Shown one piece after another: positions 48,021-61,465 of a DNA stretch of 64,000 bases. The position numbers and the translations under genes were made by a program. Location of the stretch: the NCBI GenBank assembly GCA_029931535.1, contig JAQPZY010001256.1, forward strand, positions 1,451,001 to 1,515,000, written 5' to 3'. The stretch comes from Margaritifera margaritifera. Its lineage: Eukaryota > Mollusca > Bivalvia > Unionida > Margaritiferidae. Every line of letters begins with the position of its first letter. The first letter of the stretch is position 1. The notes beneath the pieces were generated by a model. It had not been told where the DNA came from. It did not search any database and saw only the letters and a program-made list of their open reading frames with translations.

Positions 48021-51000
48021 CATAACGCTATTAATTTATGGCACTGAAGCAAGAAGGCCTCAGTCTTCATATAAAGTACAATAAATTTCCAGTTTTGTTT
48101 AAACAAATTTTGTTATCAAAATTATAAAATTGAAGCTTAAAAGCCTCAAAACGTTTTGAATCTAAAAATATAATATACCTTTTTTCAGTTTAAAATACAA
48201 TGAAGATGGATTAATTGAAAGCAGTGCTTTTTGAAATACTTGTACTTGTTTGTGGAGCTATTTAACAAGCCAAAAAGCAATATGGGTACCTTTTTGACAA
48301 TCACTTTCTGTCATAATATTACAACTATTATACCCGTTTTAAATCTGATTGTGTTTTCTGTAAATTTATGTTTCATTGTCGAAAGATCTAGCAAAACGTA
48401 TAGGAATTCAAATATTATCATAAGACATATTTTAGACTAGCTGCAGACACTTTCAAGTCATGTGTTTGGCAGTCTTTAAAATATCTTGGCGTATGATTTG
48501 TAAGAAACCATTAAAATTTTAGAATCTCAATAAAAATTAAGAAGTATACAAAATACGGGCAAGTAAAGTACAACATAACTGGGTACTAAACCGGGCGTAA
48601 GTCATGGTGTTTGGATTGTTAGAAACAACCTACTAAAGATTTTTAGGTTAAAAAAATGAATAGTATTAAAGCTATGTGTACTTGATGTAAGATGACAGAG
48701 CAACATCTGAAAGGAACATGTGTGGTCAATATAAACCTTGACACAGAGAATGTCAACGGTGTGTTCATAGTAATAAAGAGCATGTGTCTATCTGTAGCAG
48801 ACAAAACATATCTCTAGGATAGTAAACACTGGATTGTTTGCTCCTCTGCTTTTAAGTTCCATTACAAATCAAATTCATCACATGGATTGGACTTGCGTTA
48901 TTATATTTATGCTAAGTGATTCAGAATCAATTGGCAACAACATTACATATGTGTCTGTGTGTAACTCCCTGTGATGTCATGTAGTTATCCTTTAGTTCTG
49001 ATTGTAATTCTTCGAAGTTATTTCTCGGTATTAAGTAGGTGTGGTAGGTCGATTCTGGAGCATTTGTAACTATTCTATACTTTTCTTAACTCGTCTTGGT
49101 GACATGTAGTAGCTTTTGGTATCATTTAGTGACATTTTGTATCTTTCTGTTAGTGAAATATTGCAACTATTAATGTGAATCAATTAGTTACTTATTTACT
49201 ACCTAAATAGTTAGTATGACAAAGAGTACCCTTAGTGCCCTCACTCAACGAGAGACATGTAGAATTTAACTCAACAGAACAGAAGCAAACATCTTAACGA
49301 GATGGATGAGTTTAACACACTCAAAAGCATAAAGTACATCAACAGCGATTTAACAGAGAGAGGAAATGCAACAAGGCAGCATAGGTAACGTGCAATTGCT
49401 TGAAATGAAAAACATTATACAAGAAAGCCTTGCTGAATAAGACATAAACATTACAACTGCGGCAGCGGTAAACTTACTATCAAACAAATTGACACTGCAG
49501 AGAAAGACCTTTCGCAACAAATGGAACTGAAAAAGTTAAAACGAATAGATGATGATCTCTAACACACGGAAGAGAACATGTAAAGCAGAACAAACAGAAG
49601 AGAAAAAAGAGGAACATATATTATTTGAAGCATCGCCTATATCTAACATTTGGTTGCGTATTGTTCCTAATTGTTCCATTGTCATTTAAAAATTAGAGCC
49701 ATCGCCAATATCTGTTAAAAGTGCAGTCACAAAACGTAAACAATATTCTAGAAATTAGGACATCACAGACTTTGCAGATCAAACCAACTTTGCATTCTAG
49801 CAACAATGTTCCCAAAATAGTGTCAATCATGTTTTGCATGCCACAAGTTTAATTATTTTAATTGTACGGTGGAAAGAACGTTGTAAACGATTATATTCCA
49901 CGCATAGCTAGAAACCGCTTTAACAGTGTCTTACATAATACCGATGTAAAAAGTGGTAGGGTACAAGATATTGAACCATAATGCAGTGTCTATCAAAGAA
50001 ATAAGTTAAATTGCTCATACCTATCGCTATATCCAATCTCACGATAAACTATTTAATTTTGGAAAGATTGTTACAGAACAAACTTGTGACTTAGCTAAAT
50101 ACATTTAGACGTCATAGACGGCCGACTGAAGTTATGATTCAGTCGAGGTGTGCCGGGGGCAGATCACCAAAGATGAGTTCATCTTGCAAAATCACAGCTC
50201 GATTCTTGTTTTTTCAGTACCTTTTTGTTCTGGGGACCTTTTGTACAGTAAATTTAACCTTTAATGTTTTGCAACAAATCCTTAACGTATTGAAATTCAT
50301 GTTGCATACTACAAAAGTATGAGTTAATGTTTTATTCTTTTGATTGTGTATGATGTTGCTATGATTCAATCGCAGTTGTGTCAACATGTGTGTCGATGAT
50401 ATAGATTGTTTTGCATAGCCTATTCAGTGTGATCATTCTATGTAAGATGCTACGCTATTTAAAGTGCATGCACATTATCTATACTTGATCTTTGTCACAC
50501 CAAATAAGTCCCTGTGAAAATGAATCTTCAATATCTGTATGTCCACATACTAAGAAATATGTAACAACTCTTCCAATATCGAAATTTTCTTGGTTAGTTT
50601 TGTGACAATTCCTTGCAGTTAAAAGTTTCAAGGATGACTTTAAATTAAACATAGAAAATGTTCTGTCCTAGAGATATTTACATCGTTTATTAAGCAGCTG
50701 TGTGAGTTGCTGCCATACATTCTTTGAATACAGTTTCAAAGGGATCTAAATGCTGTAATGATTCCATAAACGGTTATGTTATTTTCATTACCATTTTAAC
50801 TCCTGAAGATCTTGCATATAATGCTTGTAGTTTTTAACATTTGTTTGTTTTTCAGCTTTTTAAAAATGTAGTGAAAATTGATTTCAAACGTTTCAATGTT
50901 GCCTATTTTCCTGTCTGTTCTGATGTCATTTAGTTTGGACATTACCTGCATTGTAGTTGCCTTTTAACATGATTCATGCGTACTATTTTGTTGTTTAACT

Positions 51001-51880
51001 GTGATGGTTTTGTTTGTACTTTTCTGCCGTCTAGTTTCGTGGTCAGTTAAAATTTGCATGTTGTGCATGCTTTAACTCTTTTATGTTCTAATGCACTGTT
51101 TGTCTCACATATGCCGCATTTTAGAAACTCATTATTTTTCAAAAACCTAAGTTTCTGTTTTTCTTGATACTGCTATGGATATATTGTTTTTATTCCGTAC
51201 GAAAGGACGTTTGTCTGCAACAACTCTTGCTTTGAAAGAACAACGTGTGTCTTGGACACAACATTTATTTTAATGTAATAGTGTGTACTGCTGGTTCCTA
51301 GGAAAGGTCCAGGGTATTATATATATATATATATAATCTGAGTGGCCTAGTAACGTTTCCGTTGCACCTTGTTTGTAAGAGTTGTTGCGAAACAACATTC
51401 TTGTGCTCATTATAGCAGTAAGATTTCAGATGTAGGAATTCGTAATGATCATTTTCTGAAATCCATATCACGAATTTGGTTTGGTGATCATTCGCTTAAA
51501 ACAATGAGATCGTAGACACATTTGCTTTCTGTATCTGGCTTCTTTGCTTGTTTTGGCTTGTTGACATCGGCCTAGTATTTCTCTCGATTTTCTGCTATCA
51601 TTCTTTCTATCCTGTTTTTGAATGTCTCCTCAATTTCGCTCTTCGTACTTTGCGAGGATTTTAGTTTTAACATGCTCGTGGAATATCTATATGTGATGGT
51701 TCTAACATGCAGACACACAAATGTGTAATCATCAACTTCTTCCAGCAGACAGTAAGATGTCTTCCATCTTTACCAGTCAGACTGTTTCCGAACTAAGCAC
51801 TTACCTTAATATTTTGTATTCGACTTTCCATTTTGCTTATTGATTTGCAGTGGTAGAAATTTTACAGCACCATAATATTG
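48021..51880. other. Large gene-free AT-rich stretch
   Basis: No frame above about 70 codons, no protein motif on either strand and no strong tandem structure. I see nothing here. Confidence 0.5.
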
Positions 51881-51919
51881 GTCTAGAGCATATAATAATT
51901 CGCACCCGCGTTCAAAAAA

Positions 51920-52200
51920 CGTCTTTTTAAATACACCCTACCATAGAATTTATTTTTAAAATATCGAGTGAGCCAAAAATCCATTTATCACACCCTTACC
52001 TCCCTTTGTGGTTTAAGAAACGCACTTATTAAACATTATACTATCGAATTTATTTCAAAAATATCTAGTGAGCCAGAAACAAAATATCAATTTGCCCAAT
52101 AGACTCGTGGATTTTTGGTCTTCATGCTGAAGTAATACAAAGCAAATCCGACCCCATGTAGTTAAGAAACCCACTTTTTAAACACTCGACGATAACAATA
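51920..52200. repeat. ~110-bp diverged tandem repeat
   Basis: Two to three units share TTTTTAAA.A....CTA, CCATAGAATTTATTT, AAAATATCGAGTGAGCCA and TTAAGAAACGCACTT. Confidence 0.5.
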
Positions 52201-54600
52201 TTATACTATTTAAAATTACAAGACGTGTTCTAATTGTGTCAAAAATTATATTATTATATCATATATTCATTTAGATATGTTAGCTGACTTAGTATTGACA
52301 ATTATCTTACATGTCTGTCTAACTTTGTTAAGTTATTTCTATTAATACCTTGCCAGTTACTTCCTTACATGTACCATTGACGACTATTTAGCTGTTGTTT
52401 GCATCCTTTTAGCTCCTCAATTGTAGAACTGATTTTTTCATTATCTTTCTCTAACCTAAGTCTCTTTCAAGCTCCTTTCCATTCTTTTAAATACATATCT
52501 AAAAATGGCTTACAGATTTGATTAAGATAAAGATGTTATGCATAAAGATACCTGATTACCATATTGATTCAATAGAATATGTCCAACTTTCACAAATTGC
52601 AGCTTCTCTAAAATGTAATAGCTCAGTTTCGATTGTAAACGAGTACATTAAGAGTATTTGTTTTATCGTTTCCTTTGGAATGTTTTAAATAACTAATTGG
52701 ATTGTAATAGTAGAACTGCAAACTTAATCATGCCTAATGTGTCCAAAATTATGCTTTGTGAATTGTAATGTACAGAATATTTTTAATTAAACGAATAATA
52801 AATTTGGAGAAAAAAAACTTCCTGTTCTTATCTATAGAGATCTACTCATTTCAAAAATTACTTACATGTGCTTTTCCCAGGCACTATTGAGACTTTCATC
52901 AGTAACCTTCTTTAACATTTTTGATTAACAGCGTGTCTGAACAATTTGCTCTACACCTCTGCTAGCCGAACTTTGACCTTTGACACTCACCAATATTAAG
53001 TGGGGTTTTTTTCTGGATGGTGTTAGTTTCCTTGTCCTCAAAGACAATACAAAGCCACTCTTTCTTGTGAACATTTTTTTTTAGTTTTTTTTAGTTGCGC
53101 AAATAAATGTAAATGAGGAAAACTCATTGAGGGGTAGTAGTATATTGTAGTACACAATGAACATATTCTACGATCAAAAGTTTCGGTTTGACAACATTTT
53201 CATAGATTTTGGTTTTATATCTACATACAATGAAAAGGTAGCCAAATGTTAACTTAGCATATTATTTATAAGTCTAGTGTCAGGAGGCTCAAGGTGACAA
53301 ATATTACGTGCATCCGCATCACTTAATTTAAAGACGTCTGAATGCAGAATTTAATTCATGTTCACACCCTACTGGGTTGTGCGTATATATGTATTTAAAA
53401 TGTGGATACATGCATACATTGACAGTCATCATAGCACAGTCGAGGGGGTGTATCTCTACTAGTATCGGTAAAAGTAAACACTATTACCCCAAACTAGATT
53501 TATGTGACAGATTTATTCTTAACTTGCTTAAAGCACTTCTTCCGTAACATTACAGTTATCAGGCACATCTACCTTTACACCTGAACTATGTTACCGGACT
53601 ATCAGTTCACATTTCAAGCAGGAAAATGTATGTCTTGAAATCCCCCTGGACATAATATCATATTTAATAAAAAGTGTCTTACATTTAGGAAGGACATAAC
53701 ATCATATTTATAAAAAAATTTTTTACATTTAGGTAGGAACAATAAGAATATCTCACATTCATTCAAGATAATTACAAAATGAAAATACTACATATAGAGT
53801 TTATATGGACGAGGTTTTGATTTTGTTTACAAATGAACTGAAAACATTAACACAAAAAAACATATTCAGTATCATAGATTAGACTTAATTAGAAGACTTA
53901 TTTTCTCTTAACTGGATGTTTTGTCATGTTTCATGTTTCGTTTTTATGCTATGATTATACAATTATGTATGTGCAATGTAACAATGTCCCTATTTTACAT
54001 CCTTGAAAGGTGTTTAATGTTACTATTTTGCAAAAGGTTGACAAAAAAGATTTCTCTTGAATGTTTGTAATCAAAAAGTGATGTTTTCAACAAATTCAAC
54101 GTTCAAACCAAGTTAGAGTTTTAAAAAATAACTTCTTTCAAAACAGTATTGAAACTTGGTCTGTTTGTAAACATCGCGTGCTCACAATCAATGTTTAGGA
54201 AATAAAGTATCATTTTAAGTCGCATAATTGCATAGTAAAATAGGATCACATAATCAGTAACCATGAGCATTGTTTTGTTTATCTCATCATAAGGGATTGG
54301 GTTTGTTTTCTTTTTTTTTTTTTCTTGATAAGGTTTACGTGCTCGTTTTGGTCATTACACGATGGATATGAGCCATATGACCTCAAATTAGCAAGCAAAA
54401 GCTATACATTGTAATTCATTCTAACTGATAGGAATAACCAGATAACATTACTGCATTTGCAAATAGGTTAAATATATTTATTCAACTGCCACAGTGTAAT
54501 TCCAACTGTTAACGTCAGTTTATTTTGTTCATAAGATCTGATGTACCTTAACACATATTTGCAAGGTAAGCTTTTCATTTTCTAAACCAGAATATGATTT
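52201..54600. other. Gene-free AT-rich stretch
   Basis: Only a short ~46-bp duplication near 53650-53745 (ACATAATATCATATTTA, TTACATTTAGG). I see nothing else here. Confidence 0.45.
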
Positions 54601-56160
<1,560 letters not shown>

Positions 56161-56410
56161 AAAATGTATCTTTGTTTGCAGGATGCTTTATTACTATTTA
56201 CTATTAGGTATTATACAATGTTTATTTCTTGTAATTACTTGAGCTAGAACAAATTAATACCTGTGCCTACCATAACTGAGACCACTATTGAAGTATTGGA
56301 ACTTGGGCTTGATAGGTAATATAAACATTGTTTTACAATAGATTTCAATGTAAGAAAAATAATATTGACTATTGAAACACTAAATATATAATGGAATACA
56401 TCTTCTCAAT

Positions 56411-56412
<2 letters not shown>

Positions 56413-56480
<68 letters not shown>
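56413..56480. repeat. (TA)n microsatellite, left of the solo LTR
   Basis: About 68 bp of TA ending exactly at the LTR terminus. Confidence 0.95.
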
Positions 56481-56484
<4 letters not shown>

Positions 56485-57229
56485 ACGACTCTATGGTCTA
56501 AGAAAAATGTAACAGAAAGAAAGTGGAACCAACAAATCAAGTAAAAAATCAACAAGCAATTTATTACTAGATAATTAAAATGAAAAATCAAAAAGTCACT
56601 TACAGTAATGTGTTTTGAAATCCTAATAATCCAATAAGAATGATTGTTCTAATCACAAGTCCTAAATATAGAATGTTTAGAATTCACGGCTGTGTCCTTG
56701 AATGTTATTATGTGCCAATGGTCTCCAAAGTCCTGATGTACTAGAAATCTTGATGTGCTGATGTCAAAATGAAGTATTCCAAAATCTTTGAATAAGTTCA
56801 CATAAATTCCAAAATCATCAATTAAAAATCCAAAATCCAAAAGTTTGTGAGCACTGTTATAATCCAATGAATATTTAAAATAATTCCTCTCTTAGAATTT
56901 GGAATGAATTTTCACAACTGTAATAGCTCTTTACAAGACTGATGGTAATGTCAAAACTGAATAAATGTCCACCAAACATGGCATATATAAAGATTGGTCA
57001 CTTGACAGAATGTTCTAGAACATGTGTCATCTTCATGGAATTTTTACTTGTAAACAAAAATCAACCTTGACCTTCAAATTGAGAAAACATATTGATCAAA
57101 ACAACCTAATTCAAGGACACTAGTTAAACATGTTTTTCCTGATAAACATTAAGATTTAAGCAAATATTAAAGTGAAGAAACATTTATAATTTCATAAAAT
57201 ATTTATAACATTATATAAACATCATACAT

Positions 57230-57233
<4 letters not shown>
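56481..57233 (-). mobile_element. Solo LTR of the Gmr1-like gypsy family
   Basis: The reverse complement matches 15262-16012 end to end, from TGTTATGTATGATG to GAGTCGTAACA, with scattered substitutions (a few per cent by eye) and 753 bp against 751. No internal sequence follows on either side, so it is a solo LTR left by LTR-LTR recombination. The flanks are ATAT...ATAT, part of a (TA)n run interrupted by the insertion. Confidence 0.9.

Positions 57234-57323
<90 letters not shown>
57234..57323. repeat. (TA)n-(CA)n microsatellite, right of the solo LTR
   Basis: Continuation of the run at 56413-56480, followed by CA. Confidence 0.95.
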
Positions 57324-57351
57324 GTTGTAAGTCAAATGGAGCAGATACATT

Positions 57352-57357
57352 TTTATT
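57352..57357 (-). promoter_or_regulatory. Poly(A) signal of the D8C gene
   Basis: AATAAA on the - strand, about 125 bp after the stop codon of the D8C gene. Confidence 0.5.
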
Positions 57358-57480
57358 GTAAATATTCAGCAATAACATGGAATTACAAGTGACTTTGAAA
57401 ATTGTCATATCAAATTCGAAATACAACACGAATGACAGCCATAAATCACGTAACTACTCCGGGCTGTTTTCGGTCTGTCC

Positions 57481-57876
57481 TCAGTTTCTTTGACAACGAT
57501 ACAGTACTAGAAGCATGATGGGTTCTGCAAAGAACACAAAGTATCCGAAGTCATACCTCCCTGGCACACCTGAAAATTAAATTTATAAAATAGAAAAAGT
57601 AGAAAATATATGTTAGGCAGAGTTGCTATTCCAATGTTGCTTAAATTACTTTTGCTAAATTTTTGAAAAGCTGAATTATCCAAAAGAATTAAGTGATATA
57701 TATACATGCAGGAGAAAATATTACGATAATCACGAGCGTTCGATCATATAACAATTTGCCGATACTTTCTATTATGAGGAAGCAAATGCTGAAAGACGAC
57801 ACATACTTTTATATCAGATTTGAATGACCTTTGAGATAAAATACTATCTGACGCAAACATAACTACAAAGATAGCT

Positions 57877-57952
<76 letters not shown>

Positions 57953-60900
57953 CCTATTTTGCTTTTCAAGCACTATGCCCTGAAAAAAATCAAGAATAAA
58001 CCTACTTCTAGTAGATACTGTCAAATGTAAACTGGGCCTCAATTATTTGTATAATTCAATCACGGTGTAGAGTTTTGAAAGAATAATCTTCATCCTACTT
58101 TTATATTTTGATTTGAATTTTTTTTTTACAAAACAATTATTCAAAAAATAGAAATATGCTTGAGTAACTAGGTGATGTTTACTGCTTGATCGAACACCAC
58201 CAATCAAAATATGTGAAATGATATATGTCTAATTGAAATAATACTAAAATAGTTGATATACACTTAATTAAATAATACATGTCGTTATTATAACTTAGAT
58301 AACAATTAATAGCTTACCGTTTCCAGTGGAATTTGTATTAAACAATGTCGTGGTTGGAATCGTGGTTGTGGTTGGAACTGGACATTCAATTTTTTCGTCT
58401 GCAAATTAAACAAAACGCCATGTTTAAAATGAGTATTGCGCAACACCAAGGAAGTCATGCCGGTGTTTCTAATGGACTTCGCACATATGTTTAGCAATTG
58501 ATTCCTTTTTATAGAGGAGAATCATCCGAACGCAGGAATAATTTCCTTCTCATTATACCACATCTGTAATAAAGGAATCTAAATGGACTTCGCGCTCAAA
58601 ATATATTGTCGCCACTGGACAATGTGTGTCGACATTTAAAGTAAGATTGCATACATGCTAGAAACACATCTATCATTTCAGTTTTCTATTAGCTCTAGGA
58701 GGAAACGATACTTTAGAGACACATTACATTACCCTATTAATGTCTACTCTATCTACATCTGCAACCTTCTTATCATTTAGCATAAAGATCATCAATTTGA
58801 GAATTTGGGACCAAAATCAGTCAATATGTACCCTTTTTTTCTCATCAAAAGACTTTTAATCTCCCTTTAGACATTCCCGTATTCACGTGAATGTTTGGTA
58901 TACCTGTACAATATCTTTGGAAGCACTGTACTTTCTTCAAATTGTAAACGATGTATGTGGAACAGTTTTTCATCTTCATGTCAAAATTCTGTGAACAGCA
59001 TGAACTTTCATCCCTCACACAGGCCTTTCTGGTCACAATGTCATCTTGTATGGCGGGTATAGAGCCTCGAAAGAAAATAAAAGGTTTTCCAGTTAAGTAA
59101 AACATTGTGTTTAAGGATCATATGAAATATTCAAGCTATTAGTCAGATAATCAGCCAAAACAACCAGCTAGAAAGACAGAAGTAGAGAGTGTCGTACAAG
59201 ATCACATACAGTAGGACACTCTGAAATCAGAATTAGGAGGTCCTGTGCTCGACTATGGTAAAATGTATTTCTATTGTAACTTTGATCAAGACAACTATAT
59301 CAGACTGAGTGCATATTGGATGGATACCTGCAGTACATCTGTGCTAAATCAAAGGTACGGGGCATTACTCATGGTTGATTCACGTCTTAACAATCACTTT
59401 TAATTTGGCTCCATTAATCACCAGTAGATGTAAAAGATTGCAATCTTGAATCTTTAATATTATAACTCTAAATAGCATGTAAAAAGAGCTGTATTGTTTG
59501 CTTTTTTGTTTATTTTATTGAAACTTTAGTGATGCACTGTACTTCTTTCTTAAAACACATGTCTAAAATGAGCAATACATGCACTTTGCCTGAAGATATT
59601 ACCATTTAACCATATGGGGTTTCTGGTCTGGCAACTGGAATAGTCTGGGCAGTTTGAGGAGATACCTTGGTAACCATTGCTACCATGTATTGCGTACCAG
59701 CCATCTTCAATCTTGTCGTCGCAATAGGGAGCTCCCACGGTCGTACACATGCTTGATCGATCTAGAAACAAGAACAAATTTGAACTTAAAACTAATGTTC
59801 GACTTTCTGATCGTTTAAGAGCATTACACACACAAAAGGATTACATTCAAAATCATCCCTCGCTCAAGGTTAAAAATGGACAATCTTTCAACAATTTTGG
59901 GAAGCAAGGAATAATGGGCGAAATTAGAAACTATGGCTATGACGTCAGGCTGTATATCTAGGGATTGCACACGGGTACAAAAGATCGATAACACGTGATG
60001 GTCGTTTTGGGTCATCAATCAAACAGGCAACTTATGAGAAAGCTAGATCCTCTTTTTCAAACACAGTACAATGAAAAGGTGCTGTTTCAGTTAGTTGACA
60101 ATAATGTTTATCTCAACCTTTCTTTTAAAATAAGCAAAGAAAACTAGTGTTAAAAGTAGAGCTAGAAAAGAAAATGAGTGAGGACAGACAGAATTGACAA
60201 TCTTAATCGAAAGGTTGGGATAGATCGAAATAAATTTTTTAATAATGAAACCAGAAGTATATTTGTTCTGCCTATATTATATAATGAAATTAACCACGTT
60301 GCTTTGAAACTAATAGTTGTACCAAGTACATTTAACGACTTATGTGCATGGTGTTCTAAATGAAGGGGAAAGATTTTCAGAACGTTGGATAAATATATTA
60401 TTGTATTAACATAGGATTAAACTCATTAACATGATATATGAAATGTGTATATATTGAAACTTACAAATAGATAACACAAATAAAAAAATTAAGAAATATA
60501 CTCAAGTTCCGTTATGAATGTTAATGGCTCCCTCACCTCCATTTCCAAGCATTTCAGTAGCAGTAAATTACTTGGGCTCTACTAACATTGTTTACAGTTT
60601 CGGTCAATTTTATTCCGTCTCAACTCTAAATTGACATCATTTTCCAGAAATCCACCATTATCTTGTACGCGTGATCGCTACCTCGATGTGCACTGTGACG
60701 TCACGCCATAGTTTCTGATAACGGCTGTTACCATCCTTAATTACTTACCAGTGGCTAAGTTTTAGTTACTAAGGGCAATGCGAACTGCATTGTTCAAATA
60801 TTTCTAACCCTGTTTAAATAGTTATAAACTACAAAGAACATGCTTATCAGAATAGGCTTAATGAGTAAATGCAGCTTTAATACCAGTTTGTACATTAATT

Positions 60901-61395
60901 AGAATCATAACTGAAACTGAAGTTTTGCGTCTTGCCCAAACTAAAGAATCTAAATACATACATTGGTAATCACCATGAGATTTGTGATGAGACCATTATT
61001 ACATCTACCATCCACTTTTTACTTGTCTCTGTTTTTCTTTCTCTTTAAAATAAATATTACCTCCGTTTCCGTTTTCGAGAACTGTATGTTCATATTCATT
61101 ATCACACGGATCTACAAATAAACAAGTTATAAATTCAAAAGTTATGCATCAGATATTCTTCAAAATTTCAGACAAACGTTTATCATTAAAATTATGAAAA
61201 CATAAGAAATCGTTTCATTAAATATCAAAATTTAGATATAGTCATATAAAAGCAAAGTTGTGATTCTATCTACTGAGAACAAAAAAAAGATATGGTAACC
61301 AATGGTTTTGTTGGATGGACAATGTTTGATCGTTTGTATTTAGTTTTGTACAAGAAAGAAATGGTCTATTAATGGAAAAAGAATAAGGGAGCACT

Positions 61396-61465
<70 letters not shown>

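Noticed and set aside
59749..59961. 70-codon + strand ORF
   Set aside because: Its start overlaps the acceptor of a D8C exon on the other strand, and it has no motif or splice context.
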